From assembly GCF_030272615.1 (NCBI RefSeq), contig NC_081406.1:470446400-470510399 (forward strand): DNA of 64,000 nucleotides, given 5' to 3'. The notes below the pieces were generated by a model that did not search any database, was not told the DNA's origin, and was given only the letters and a program-made list of their open reading frames with translations. Both the position numbers and the translations under genes were made by a program. Each line of letters begins with the position of its first letter. Within the stretch, counting starts at the first letter, position 1. Shown piece after piece: positions 24,991 to 37,661 of this stretch. This stretch comes from Cryptomeria japonica. Its lineage: Eukaryota; Streptophyta; Pinopsida; Cupressales; Cupressaceae.

Positions 24991-25062
24991 CAAGATACCT
25001 TGCCTAGCATTCCCATGGAGGTGTTAGATTTTGTATTGGCTAGATTCTTGGAGTATGCTAGG

Positions 25063-25082
25063 AGAGAGAGAGAGAGAGAGAG
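25063..25082. repeat. (GA)n microsatellite
   Basis: About ten GA units follow the broken ORF2 of element A. Confidence 0.8.
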
Positions 25083-26331
25083 AAGATTCCCTATTTGATG
25101 ACTAGGTATGTTTTTATTGGGCCATATGTTGGTGGCACCATTTTTTATGTAAACCCTAATTAGGCCAATTCTAGGGTTTTGCTGGCATGATCTTGGCCCT
25201 TGATTTAGTTTTAATCTTGGCCATCCATTTTGTAAGAGACTCTATATATACCTCCTTGTCTCTCATTTGTAAGGGAGAGTTTTTGTAGAATTGTTGGTAT
25301 ATGCTGCAGCTATTTGAATCTAAATCATTGTTCAATTTGTTGGTGATTTTTCTCTTCAAATATTGTCTTTGCATTCATGGTTCTCAATTTCTCCAAGTTA
25401 GATTAGAATTTGTTTTCATGTTTATTAGATTGAGTGAAAGATTTGTTGAATATATTTGTGTGGAATCCTTAACCCATACCACTAGCCCCTTGCCACTGGT
25501 AAGTGTGTCTTGTGTGGTCAACTAGAAATTTAAGTAAGCTTAACTTCAACTATTATGCGTCCCTTAACAAGCATCAACTTGGATGGTGTCAATGTTTGAT
25601 GGTGATAGTCTGAAAATCCTTGAGTATACCTTAGACGATTGCACTAAGCTTGTGTCAATACATGTTTGTGAGACCTTGCCTAGTTTGATTCCACTAAACT
25701 TGTTCATCATTTCCTACATTCTTAGGCCTAGAATAAATTTCCTGAACCCTATTCCTTTTGCCCATTTTTTTAATAAGAAATAAGTCCAGAACTACATTGC
25801 TAAATCCTAAGTTGTCAGCACACTTATTCCGCGTATCTCATGATCAAAGAAGATAATTCTAACATTTGTGTAAGTCCCCAAGTGAACACAACAATTCACA
25901 TCAACCATTGAGTTACCCACTCGTCAAGACCTGACATGTAGAAACCTTGGAATCATTTCAGTTGATCTTACCCTTAGCATCTGAGGTGATTTTGTTCAAG
26001 AGAGGGTAAATTAATTTGGTATTTTCTTCTGAAATGTTATGTGCATAAAACACACATCAACACAATCCTGTGAAAGTGAAGAAATTCTCTTGAGCTTTGA
26101 CCTTCAGATTTTCCATGTTCATTTCATTTTCTCGAATTGCTTCCTTTGATAGCAACTTCTTCAAAGTAGGCCAATATCTTTACATTAGGTGCCACAACTT
26201 GCCATGTCTTGAATTCTAGATAGTATCAAAGAAGTTTGCCAATATGCTAATATCAATTCTTCCACGAACGTGAAAACTTCATTATTGATGTTTTCCATCC
26301 ATTCCTTAGTTTCTTTAGTTGTCGCCTTCAT

Positions 26332-26599
26332 CTAATCAAAGTCTTCAACTGTTTCTTGTGGAAGAGCCAAAGGTGGGGGAACTGTTGCATTTCCTTGAGC
26401 AATAGGATTGATCAAGTGTTGGAGATAATTTCTCAATTGCTCATTCTCTTTCTCTAATTCTTCTTTCTTTTCTACTTCTCTCTTCAATCTTTCCTTGATT
26501 GTCTTCGAAGTCAACATGACCAAGGTTGGTGTCTCCAAGCCTCTTCCACTTTGAAATGATTTTAAGTTCTGGCTGTGCTCCCTTGCTGGCGAACTTCAT
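26332..26599 (-). pseudogene. Element D ORF1-ORF2 deletion junction
   Basis: The minus strand from ATG at 26599 reads MKFASKGAQPELKIISKWKR then LGDTNLGHVDF, which matches the first 42 or so residues of element C ORF1 (KIVSKWSNIGDTNLGNF). It then runs, with a frame change near 26500, into the ORF2 coiled coil (ERLKREVEKKEELEKENEQL). About 600 residues of ORF1 are absent. The relic is therefore an internal deletion, not a complete small gene. Confidence 0.72.
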
Positions 26600-27954
26600 T
26601 TGAACTTTCCTTGAAATTCCTTCTTAAGTTAAAAAAAAAAAAAATAAGGGGGTTGGATGTGTGTTCCCATCCTGGAGTTCAAAGTATTAATTTTAACTTA
26701 TGAAAACTTTGGAAAAAAAAAGCATAAAAAAAGAAAGACGATTTGAAGTGAAAGTTGTTTTGTAAGCTTTGAAAATTCTTTATTAAATCACTCCAACTTT
26801 GACCTCAAGCGTGTAAATTGGCTTTGAAATTCTCCCAAAAGATGTCTTAAAAATTTGCAATTTTGAACTTTTTCAACACTTAGCCAAATTTTCTCAAATT
26901 CTTTTCTTTCAAGACTTATGCGGATTTCTTTTTGATTTACTTTGTCAAAATTCTCAAACTCTTTTCCTTCGGTGAATTTCCTCATGCTTTTCACTCTTTA
27001 TTTTAATCATCTTTCCATTTTCCTTTCAATAGTTCGGCGAATTTTATCCTTTGTCTTTGATTTTGTTTTACCATTTTCACTTTCCTTTCTTTACCCAAGC
27101 GAATTCCATTTGATTTCAAACTTTGTTTTCCAAATTTTTCCTTCTCAACTTGGGTGAATTTCTCTTTGCTTTCCACGCTTGCTTTCACCCTTAGCCAAAC
27201 TTCTCATTTATCCACCTAGGACGAACATCATGTGTGGATAAGGAACTTTCTAATGTCCCAAGGCGGACTTCATCTTGACTTCAGAATTTTTATCATCTTG
27301 ACTTCAGAATTTTTATCACTTATCCACCTAGGGCAGACTTGGCCATTGGTTAGGATTATTTTCTCATGCCTTGACGAACTTTAGCATGTTTCAAGACATT
27401 TTCTACATGTGGAAGGCAGATTTTGCCTTGGCTCGGAACGTTTTCTTCATGTGGAAAGCAGAGTTGATGTTGTTCTGAGAATTGTTCTTATTCCTAAGGC
27501 AGAATTAACATTTGGACAAGGAATTTTGGCTATTCTTAGGCAAACTTGGCACTTAATTTCAACTTTGTTGTTCTGAGAATTATTCTTATTCCTAAGGCAG
27601 AATTAACATTTGGACAAGGAATTTTGGCTATTCTTAGGCAAACTTGGCACTTAATTTCAACTTTTTACTTTCAATCCACGAACACTTAGCCAAATTTTCC
27701 TTCATCTTCCTTGGGCGGATTTGCTTCTTGCTTAGAGAATTTCCTTGACAGTTAACCAAATTTTCAAATTTCATTTTCTTCAAGGTATCAACACTTGGAC
27801 AAAATTCTGAATTTTTTCTCCCCAAGGTATCAACACTTACCAATTTTGTTATCCTTTCCTTGGGCGGATTTGCTACTTGGACAAGGAATTTTCCTAAGTG
27901 TTGGGCAGACTTTGCCATGTCTTAAGACATTTCTCTCCTTGATGGGCGGAGTTT

Positions 27955-28345
27955 GCTTGCTACCAAGCCATTTTTGATATGTGTAGGGCGAAGTTTGCTT
28001 GTTGTCACGTCATTTTCTTGGTGCCTTGGTCAGAGTTTGCTTGTTTTCATGCCATTTTTGCTATGTGTTGGTAGGAGTTTGGTTGTTGTTACGCCGTTTT
28101 TGCTATGTGTTGATAGGAGTTTGCTTGTTGTCACGCCATTTTTGCTATGTGTTGGTAGGAGTTCGCTTATCGTTACGTCATTTTCGCTATGTGTTGGTAG
28201 GAGTTTTCTTGTTGTCATGCCATTTTTGCTATGTGTTGGTAGGAGTTTGCTTGTTGTCACCCCATTTTTGCTATGTGTTGGTAGGAGTTTTCTTATTGAC
28301 ATGTCGTTTTTGCTATGTCTTGGTAGGAGTTTGCTTATTGACATG
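27955..28345 (-). repeat. 42-bp tandem array in element D
   Basis: About nine units of 42 bases contain TAGGAGTTTGCTTGTTGTCA and CCATTTTTGCTATGTGTTGG. Because 42 is divisible by 3, open frames appear in several frames at once (27953-28450 and others); these are artefacts. A looser array with GGGCGGA and CTTGG phrases extends over 27210-28650. Confidence 0.9.
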
Positions 28346-29222
28346 TCATGGTATCAACCTTTCTTGGGCGTACTCGGTGTGTTAGCAAGCCATTTACCAA
28401 CCTTGACCTTGACGGACTTTGCTTGGTGCCATGCCATATCCAACCCATAGGTGGACTTTGATATACCACAAGACATGGGTGGAGTTCACCATTGCACAAG
28501 TCATTGCACTTGAAGTTTGGCGGACTCTCTTCTTTGCCAAGACGTCGTTTTTTCAACCTTGGGGGGAACTCATGTGTAGTTATGTCATTTTCATCATTGC
28601 CTTGGGCGGAGTTAGGCACTACACAAGTCATTGCTTTCTCCATGATGGCGAACTTGAGCATTGCACAAGACATTGCCTTCTCCATTTAGACACTTTCTCT
28701 TTGCCATAAACACAGTGAAATTTTTGTTGCTCATCGTCACGTTCATTTGGAACTTTCTGGATCAACGCCTTGTGTGGAGATTTTCCCTTGCTTTTCATAC
28801 TTGGAGATTCAAACTTTTCATTTCGAAGACAAGAACCTTGTTGCATGACCTGAATGACCCAATCCTAGGTCAACTTTAAAAAAAGCTAAAAAAAGAAAAG
28901 AGTAAAAAGAAAAAAGAAAAAAAGCAGGTGAAAAAGTTGCTTCCAAGATTGGTCCCAAAGTGCCAAAAATGAAAAAGCAAAAAAGAAGAATTCTACAAAA
29001 ATAGGAAGTTGTCCAAATTGGCCCTAAGCAATTGCATTTTTTCGTCCTTTGGTTCGCCTTAGCACTTATGAGATGTCAAAATGCTCATTTGATCACAATT
29101 GGTCCAATTCACCTGAGGACTACAGAAAAACTCTTTGAAAACCCCCTAACTCTATACTTGCGAAGATTGGCAACTCAAAACACTACCCTAAAAAGTGAAA
29201 AAAAAGGGAGTCCTCATTTGCA

Positions 29223-29228
29223 ATGGGG
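29223..29228 (-). repeat. 5'-terminal hairpin arm of element D
   Basis: On the minus strand CCCCAT (29228-29223) lies 23 nt from the 29251 terminus. Its partner ATGAGG (29217-29212) forms the stem with one mismatch over a TGCAA loop. Confidence 0.7.
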
Positions 29229-29251
29229 CGACGTGCGAAAACATCACAACA

Positions 29252-29256
29252 GGACC
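29252..29256. repeat. TSD GGACC (right) of element D
   Basis: Matches 18235-18239. Confidence 0.85.
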
Positions 29257-29686
29257 GTAGGAAAACCCAATGGTGTGCATGCCTTAAACTCGGTCCTGGA
29301 CCAGCCCCATACAGGTATGCGAGGTTCCATGAGAACTTGATAACATAGATTAATACAAAACAAGGATACAATCTAATAGTTGTAAGATATTTCAAGTTGT
29401 TCATCAACTATCTACTGAGTGATTCATCACTTCAATATGAATCATCAAAGATTGATAACATCATGCCAACCTCCACAAGTATACAAGATGAGTTACAATT
29501 TGTAATTTAAAAATATTCCAAAAGATTTTGGCATATTTAAACTAAAGCAAGAAGATGCAATGATCAAATTGCCAAACTCAATTCTGAGGCAATAATGTAG
29601 AAGGCCTGGATCAAACATATCAAAAGCTACACACGGGTTTGTTTTCACTTGTTGAATTCCAATGTTTGTAGTTCCTATGATGTCTA

Positions 29687-29946
29687 TGTTGAGACATGGA
29701 CCAGCTAGTACTCGAACCTAGGACCTTCCATATGTTGTTGGAGTGCTCTACCACTAAGCTACTGGCCCCTCTTGGACCAGTCCATCGTCGGTCCAAATGA
29801 GGCTTATTTCCAACACCAACACCCCCCCTTAAGCCACACCTCTCGTGTGCTTGGGGCTCCTATCCTAGACCTGGCTCTAATACCATGTTGAGACATGGAC
29901 CAGCTAGGACTCGAACCTAGGACCTTCCATATGCTGCTAGAGTGCT
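29687..29946 (-). mobile_element. TRIM-like miniature LTR element with tRNA-like LTR
   Basis: On the minus strand: a partial 5' LTR (29946-29886); then TGGTATTAGAGCC (29885-29873), a primer-binding site for initiator tRNA-Met; only 64 bp of internal sequence ending in the polypurine run AAGGGGGGG; then a 135-bp 3' LTR (29821-29687) that starts TGTTGG and ends CTCAACA. This is the layout of a terminal-repeat retrotransposon in miniature. The outer part of the 5' LTR is missing, so there is no TSD. The LTR itself contains a tRNA-like cloverleaf. Confidence 0.82.
29698..29768 (-). other. tRNA-like sequence inside the TRIM LTR
   Basis: This 71-nt sequence can fold like a tRNA. Acceptor arms GGGCCAG and CTGGTCC pair over 7 bp (one G-T). 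It has a D arm with a box-A-like TAGCTTAGTGG and, in the second LTR copy, a perfect T arm CTAGG-TTCGAGT-CCTAG containing box B GGTTCGAGTCC. The anticodon stem is mismatched and no clear anticodon can be assigned. I call it tRNA-derived, not a working tRNA gene. Box A and box B suggest a possible RNA polymerase III promoter. Confidence 0.72.
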
Positions 29947-32430
29947 ACAATTCCCTCATCATTGATCAAAAAAACTTCTAAACCTAGAATGTTGTAGATG
30001 TTTATCAATTTTGAAATACTAGGCTCAAGGAACCCGCTTGAAATTGGAAAAGGACATAATGAATTGCAAACTAGATGTTCATGACCAAGAACCTGAAAAC
30101 CCTCAAGTTGTACTATATTGACCTCATCATCCAAATCTCCATTCAAAAAGGTGCTTTTGGCATTCATTTGATACACCTTCCAACCAAATTGAATGGTTTT
30201 TGAGAGAAAACTGAAATTTGGCCATTTTTAAAGAGGAAGCAAAAAAATTCATAAGCTATCTTATTGCTAAAATCCCTTTGTAACAAGGTGTCTTTTGTAC
30301 TTATCCAAGGATTCAACAATATGACACTTTACCTTAGAAAGCCATTTGCACCCTATGCGCTTTTGGTCTAGAGATAATTCTACCAACTCCCAAGTGATAT
30401 TTTTCAGCAATGCATCATACCCAATTTGCATTAGCAGCTTCCCATTCTAGTTTTCCTTAGACCCCAAAAACATTTTGTGATTCAAAAACTTGAAAAGGAT
30501 CATTTGAAAGAAAAAGCAAAATGACCATGCTCGACATTTAAACCTGAACTCGATTGTCTTGTTCTGCAAGATCTATCATCTAGTTCATTTGGGACACTAG
30601 GTGGAACAGAAACACTATTAGTCCTACAACATTAATATACAAGAGGAGAAGAACCAACCAAAGGCTGAATTATAGGCTGACCTGGTGGTCTAGGAGATTC
30701 AACTTTCAAAGGTAACTTAAGATTCAGGAACTAGGTTGACATCCGTGATAAATACAAGAAAATTGTGGCTCTATTTCCTTTACATCAACATCCCAACTAA
30801 CAATGATTTTGTTAGTAAATGTTAATTAAGTATGTAGACCTTAGATTATTCGCTATAGCCAACAAAGAACTATGACACTTTCTAAATCTAACTTATGTTC
30901 TTTTTGTTCAAGAACCAATGTGGAAGCAGCTGAATTAGAATAACAAAAAATAATGTACCTTAGGTTTGTGACCAGTCCAAGCTTCCTCCAATGTGATGCT
31001 TGGCAAGGCTTTGGAAGTACTCTTGTTGAGGAGAAAAACAGTTGCATTCACAGATTTTCCCTTGTATTGGGAGGGCACATTCCTACTATGCATAATGGAT
31101 CATGCCATCTCCATGATAGTCCTATTTTGTCTTTCAACAACTCCATTCTGCTACAATGTGTAGGGTGAAGTTAATGTTGAATACCTTCTTTTTTATAGAA
31201 CTTCTTGAATTGAGTGGAGGTAAAATCCCCCATTATCAGACCACAAAGTCTTGTTCCAACACCATGTGAATGTCTCTACCAGCACCTTTTACTTTAGGAA
31301 TGCACTATAGCAATCAGATTTCTTTCCTAAGAAGGAAACTCGCACCTTCCTAAAGAAATCATCCACCAACAACAAACAAATATCTCAAAGCAAGGAGAGC
31401 GAGAGATTTCTAAGAAGGCTCACAAAAATCAACGCAAATGAGATCCAAGGGCCCCTAATTACACCATGTACTTTTTATAGAAAATGATTTCCTCTTCTAC
31501 ATTCCAGCCAAACAACCAACACAAAACTCTTGTTTTTCTTGTATATGAGGTAGCCCTTGAACCATATGGGTTCTACTGAGTTTGGACGAATATTGAAGAT
31601 TTGCATGTCTATCATTCATACCTAAGAACATTAACATTATCTTTGACAGCTGACACATGCAATTAGTTCTAATAGGATCAACAAACTTATACAAGCCACC
31701 TTGCCCAATGCCTAGGGAAAAAACTGTCATGTTTCACATCAAATGCAATACAGTTCTTTCCCCAAAAACCTAACTTCGATAAGTGATTGATAATAAATTC
31801 TGGTTCATAGCAACAATATATCAAACATTGCATACTGAAAATTCGAGAGTATCATTAATTACACCCTAATATCTTCTATCCCTTCAACAATATATGATCT
31901 ACCATCACCAAATGAAATTGTATTCTAATGATTATAATCAACAGTAAACTTTACATACCAATCCTTGTGACACATGAACTATCTATGTGCCCCTAAGTCA
32001 AAGAACTAATAACTGTTGTCAATGTTATCAGAAAGAGATGCCATGAGTGCAAACTCGTCATCTGATCCATGTTCTTCATCAACAATAGCCACATTCGCTT
32101 CACCATGCCTTTGGTGAAATAAACTGTACTATATTTTCTTGCATTCCTTTTTAACGAGTCAAAAATGCTTAAAATAAAAATAATTTACCTTTTCTTTGGA
32201 TTGAGTGAAGTATTGATAAAAGAATTTTTTGGTTTGCCCTTAAACAAGGTAGCAAGAGCACTTTCAATGTAATGTCCCTTTTTGGTCCATTCCAACATTC
32301 TTGGAAAGTTCCAAGATTCTTAGAGAGCGTTCGTTTTATCAAAACAATTTTTTGACAATGGTGTTGTTCCAAGGGTCAAGATGAATACAATAGTTTTTTG
32401 AAGTGCAGATCCAACTTTCAGGGATCCAGC
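29947..32430 (-). pseudogene. Decayed Copia gag-pol remnant
   Basis: In minus-strand order from high to low coordinates there is gag-like sequence (32.1-32.4 kb), a GAG-pre-integrase region (31.5-31.7 kb), an integrase piece (QQNGVVERQNRTIMEMA near 31.1 kb) and reverse transcriptase at 29.95-30.39 kb (RIGCKWLSKVK, then VYQMNAKSTFLNGDLDDEV). All are broken by many stops and shifts. No LTRs of its own are recognised. Confidence 0.82.
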
Positions 32431-35400
32431 CACACTTCTACGAGATTTCCAACATCCTTGGAGAGCATCAACTTTCCTAAGACCTTGGGATGTGTGAATG
32501 AAAGTAATTAAATAAATAATTTAAGTTGTCTCAAGGTAACTTTATATTATTAAGGCAACTTAAGTTTATTTATTTATTTTAAAGAAGGGTGGCCTACGTC
32601 ATATAGTGTTATTAAAAGAGAGCCAAAACGTGTTAGCAGTGGGCACGGGGTACCAAGTGACTTAAAAGATTATTATTTAAAAATGACAATGAAATGGAGG
32701 ATTTAAAAGTAATATATTTAATTAAAAGTTCTTAAAAATTATCCAGTTGCCCTAAAAGTACCTATTGAAGGAATTGTGAATACTGTATTTCTTGACAACA
32801 AAAACCCTCGAGGAATACCAGTTTTGGGGAGTAAAACACCCAACATCCATTGGAGCAATTTCTCACAAAGATTGCATTTGCGCTTCAAGTGAAGTTTTTT
32901 TTAAAGGGGTTCTGACAATGGATATTTTCTTAATGTATTTTGATATGCTAAAGATTTCGGTGTTGTTTGTTTGAGCTTTCAGTGGTTTTTGGAGAGATCG
33001 TGAAGTGATTTAAGGAGATTTTGGAGTATGTCATACATGTATACGTTGGCTGTACCGTTCTTGTAGGCCATACCATTTGAGATTCATTTAAGGGTTAAAC
33101 ATATTATCTCTGTTGTACCTACTGTTCTAGAAGCATTAAGTTCAGTTTCAGACATGTAAATTGACTAATTTCTCATTTTGTCCAATGTCCATTGCATTCA
33201 TGATGCTTTGAGATCAGTTTTGGTGTGTTTTGGAGTAGTTTCCATTTATGCATGTTGAGCAGTGTGCTGAGCATACTCATTGCAAGTTTCTAGAGTGTTA
33301 TCAGTGCTATTCCAGACCTATTATTCAGTGTTTATAAATCTTAGAGAAAGATTACAGCACTGTATTTGAGTTTGGAATTGAATAATGGCGATTCTTGGAG
33401 GTGCGTGTGCTTGTGCATGATGTTTCTAAGCATGTTATGTAATGACCCATTTTGGAATATCACTGATTTCTTTACCTGCAAACAATGTTAACTCTTGAAA
33501 TACAAGTTAGAATCGTTAATGAAACAAATCATGACAATATTCAAAACATATTACTGTTCACATTCAATTCATACATTATAACTACATTAATAATGAAATT
33601 ATCATACCATGGACAATATTTGGTTCAATTTGTAATAACACAATCTCCCACGTCAATCACACAGTGAGTCCCTAGGGAGGATTGTAGGTAACAATATTGA
33701 GGTCAATCCCCAATATTACCCAAGAGCTGGGAAGGAGGCCTAAACCCACTGCTACCCTCAGAGCGCATCATGAAGAGTTTGTCAGGAGCTGGGGAGGGGG
33801 CCTAACACCGCCTTGCTGCTCCTGTGAACCGGGAAGGGGGCCTAACCCCACCTTTCCAGTTGTAACTGCCTACGTATTCTGGTGGATTGTTACATTCAGT
33901 AGTCCCTTACATATTTTTCCCTATTTGTTGTCTACACTCTTTCCATAGTAAATACTGAATGACCTTATCAAAAGTTAGGGTTTAAGTTTCTACCAATAGA
34001 TAAAAATTTTAAATGACTCTACAAATGAGTCAAACAAAGGTGGGAGACTATAAATAACAAATGCAACCACGTCCTCTTTATTGACCAGTTTGTTGACGGC
34101 AACAAGATGATGCTTAAGCTCCTTTAGTTTTAAATATGGTCAAGAAACACCCTCCCTTAGTCAATTTGATTTAAAAAAAAAAAAAAAATTGAGATACATA
34201 GCTTGGCCTTTTTCTAATAGAATATTTATTTTTAAAGCTATCCCACAAGGTATGCATAAACGTAGTACTTTCAAACCTTAAGAATCAAATTCGCTAATAC
34301 TGACAATTTTAAAATCAAGAAGGCTTCCCTATGACATCTATAGAAAGCATTGAGATTATTGACAGGCCTATTTTCTGTGTCTGGCAAGATTTTATCACAT
34401 TCTCAATACTGAAAGATAGAAAACATCTTGTGACTCCTTATAGCATAATGTTTCCCTATTAATTTTTGTGACTCTGGCGACACTATATCTTGAATATCGT
34501 TACTTACTTGACAACCCTGAAAATAAATGATGGACTATATGCAATTTATTGGTGTGACCTAGTTTTGACAGCAATTGAGATAATCTTGAAAAACAAGAGT
34601 TTGTTTACCCTTTGGAAAACATGATTTTTATCATCCTTCTGTGCAATTTTACTAGTTTTTCTCAAGTCTGACTGAGCCTGTCACCTACAATGCAATTTAT
34701 ACTCATTCTCTACCCTTCTTCCCAAAAATATTTTGCCTATTCTGCAAAAATGCCTAACATTGACATTGTTTTCTGAAAAACAGGGCTGCCATGTGATGCC
34801 TAATTTTGTGCTATTGCAAACAGATTTGGCCCCATGATTTCCTGATGTTATTGCAAATTACAACCATTAAAATTTTGACTCTACAACTCCCATGAGTTTC
34901 TTTAACTCATGATTAGAAATAAATAAAATGAAATAAAACCTAGGGCTCCACAACCTTCTCTTCCCACTATATTCTATGAACTGTGTTGGCTCCAATACTA
35001 GTGTTGGTATAAGAAAAAGAATGAATTGAGATAAGAGGGTTGACCGTCTCAGGAGATGGAAGCCTTGTATTATTTAGGAGCATCTAATAATAGATGGTAG
35101 TTACAAATGTCATAAACATGGAAATTACAAATGAACAGAAACAAAAAGACAAGTAGACTATTATTGTCATCATATTAATATAATATGTATTAATTTAAAG
35201 AAATGTTTTCTTTTACACATTCATTTTGTGTTGCACTACAATGTGTGAATTATAACACTAACACTTCTATAATCTGTTCCATACCACAAGAAGTACTTTG
35301 GCACTAATGTACTTTTGCAAAACAATTCTCTGCTGAATCATGATTAACCTCTTTTTCTATATACGTTTTTTTAATGAGAAAACATCATATTATGTTTAAA

Positions 35401-36656
35401 ATGGGAGGAAAGAAGTAGCTTGAACCTGAGAAGCCACTCTCCAATCTTATGATGTTATTGTACTTATTGTTAAACCAAGCACTTATATAACACTTTATGT
35501 CTATCTCCATGTTCCTAGATGGGAAGATTTTCAACAACTTAACAAACAGTTGCCAGAAAATGCAAAGCACAGTATCTACAAACTCAAGGAAGGTGGCAAT
35601 ATCTCTATCAAAGGGAAAAACAACACACTAATACTAGTTATTGAAAAAAAGGTTGAAACAATACTAATAAACTATTTAAAAAATATAAAACTGAAAATGA
35701 AACAACTTGTTTTCCAGCCTATTCCTCACTGTTTCTTACACTAATTAATACCCCCGCTGTTGAATCATTTAAAATATTTACACATGCAACAAAAAAAGAA
35801 ACCACAATTAAACAATTAAAAATGTCTTTTTGTCTTTATGCTTGATGAAGCCATACCTCACAAATTATGTTGTCAATTTTATTCTTCCGTGTCCAAGGAA
35901 GGTGAACATTGATCTGACAAGCACTACATTCCCATGGACATGACCCATCTTCGTAGACGTTGGTAGAAAAGATCCATTTTAGTTTTGGGCAAGTCTTTCA
36001 TAAGTGTACTCACGTTCAAGGAGGAAGGCTATTTAATTTCCATATAAACAACAGAATTACAGCATGTCAGAGGGATAAACTTCTTGATAATCCAAAGGCA
36101 ATATTGTGGATCACTAAAGGTGATGAATATTCATTGCCTATTCGTTTCCTTGAGGATTCTTCCCTTCACATGGCCATACATGCTTTTATTTCAATTGCAT
36201 GTTTTAAGTTTATCCATTCTAGTAATGTTACATTGTTTTTGTTGGACAAAGTTCTAAGCTCCCAAATCTCTAAAGATAGTACATTCTCTGAGCGTCAAGG
36301 GTATCAAACCCATACCAACAAACCTCTAACATAAGATCAGGCAAGGCAATGATGTACCAATTTATTAAGGTAGGTAAGACCACCTTCAACCTTGGGCTCA
36401 ACTAGATCCAATGGGAGCTTCCCTAGACATATCCTTAATGGGATTAGAAACTTAATTCTCAAAGATAACAATGATTGAGGCTCGTTATAGATTAGTTGAA
36501 ATACTGAATCATGAGGTGCATACAAACTTACTTCGTACTCCTAAACTACTTGTGAATGATGTTTTCAATTTAAGCATATGATAGATCATTACTTCCGGGA
36601 TTGTTGCCTAATCCATTGGGTTACAAAGTCTCAACATACAAATAGAAACAACATAA
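32431..36656. other. Intron sequence without recognised genes
   Basis: A short inverted repeat lies at about 32512-32531 and 32562-32582 (AAATAAATAATTTAAGTTG type). At 33716-33855 the phrase GGGAAGGGGGCCTAACCCCACC occurs three times in variant form. The remainder is AT-rich. The 124-codon open frame at 35960-36334 has no family signature. Confidence 0.4.
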
Positions 36657-36661
36657 TAAAA

Positions 36662-37656
36662 TATAATGTCCCCTACTAGGAGACTGCCTGTTTCCCAATG
36701 AGTTAACACACATTACTATACATTATTGTGCTTCAATTCATATTTCTTAAACTATTACACAAATTAGTATACATCACACATTCACCATTAATTATATTAA
36801 GTCCTATCTTAGCTTCTTTCCTAATCCAAATGTGGGATGGGGATTTACTGTCATAGGGTGCTGACACCAACTACAAAGAGGCTACCTCAAGGCCCAGGAC
36901 TACGTCCCTACCCATCATGGGCTCACCATCACTTGTGATGGGTTTACTCACCTTTCCCTACACACACCAACCTATCCCCTCATAGGACTTAGTAGATGAA
37001 TTAAGACTAGGCCAATAAAATAATATCTTTCATGTATTATGAATGCATATGAAATTAAGTATGACTGTCATACATATGGCAGTCTATATTAATATTACTA
37101 TTAAATCTGCATAAGAACATTATCAGGCTTTATATATTAAGCACATCCCCATGCATACAACCAAGAACAATGTTGTTTCTGCCTGTAACTTAATAAGAGT
37201 TCTGATCTGATCTGAACGATGGTAATGTCATTGGATGCTTTTGATTTCTTTCCTTTATATCTCTCAATGTGAGGGAGAGATCACACCTCTTCATCATGTA
37301 TGCCCTTTGGCAAGAGACACACCCTTTCACCATTAGCACCCTTTGAAAGAGTGCAACTCTTCATTATTTCTTCCCTTTGAAAGGGACACAACCTTCCACA
37401 ATCAGATCTGCACTACTGATTTCCAAATTATCCCCCCTTCAAAATGAATTCTCCTTTCCCTTTTATACCTCATATTTGGGGCAATCACAAATTATCATTT
37501 CATGCCTTTTGACCATTCATTAAATTAAATCAAATTTTGATTATATTTAATTATATTCTTTTATATTTTAATTTAATTTTAATTTTTATTCTTTTGTGTT
37601 TTAATTTTATTATTATTATTTACTATTTAATTACATTTCAAAGTGGGGACATTACA
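36662..37656 (+). mobile_element. Solo LTR G1 (TGNAATGTCCCC family)
   Basis: This 995-bp insertion starts TATAATGTCCCC, a mutated TGTAATGTCCCC, and ends GTGGGGACATTACA. It is flanked on both sides by TAAAA (36657-36661 and 37657-37661). The ends are inverted copies of each other. With no internal region it is best read as a solo LTR left by recombination between two LTRs. Confidence 0.78.
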
Positions 37657-37661
37657 TAAAA

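Larger units (their letters stand above)
19333..26062 (+). mobile_element. Element A of the TGTTG family, nested in element D
   Basis: It starts TATTGTGACC, an altered TGTTGTGACC, and ends ACACACATCAACA at 26062. The flanks are CGGTC (19328-19332) and CAATC (26063-26067), which differ by two G-to-A changes as expected for methylated-CG decay of a 5-bp TSD. It splits element D's ORF2 in two, so it inserted later. It contains the terminal hairpin (19356-19372), a degenerate repeat array (19760-20440), broken ORF1 and ORF2, and a 3' TATA-like motif (25242-25250). Confidence 0.82.
18240..29251 (-). mobile_element. Element D of the TGTTG family, interrupted by element A
   Basis: The minus-strand 5' end is TGTTGTGATG at 29251 and the 3' end ACTAACA at 18240. 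GGACC flanks both ends (18235-18239 and 29252-29256), proving one insertion event. Removing nested element A leaves about 4.3 kb. D keeps the terminal hairpin, a 42-bp repeat array, the first codons of ORF1, coiled-coil and C-terminal pieces of ORF2, and a 3' segment with a TATA-like CTATATAAGCCCC (19004-19016). Most of ORF1 is missing, so it is a deletion derivative. No reverse transcriptase or LTR is seen. Confidence 0.88.

Noticed and set aside
27953-28450. Long open frames on both strands with repeated 14-residue units
   Set aside because: They come from a 42-bp tandem array; a period divisible by three keeps several frames open at once.
29698-29768. Functional tRNA gene
   Set aside because: The anticodon stem is mismatched, no anticodon can be assigned, and the sequence is duplicated within an LTR pair.
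35960-36334. 124-codon open frame
   Set aside because: No motif, no homologue in the window, and AT-rich context. A decayed coding remnant is possible but not supported.
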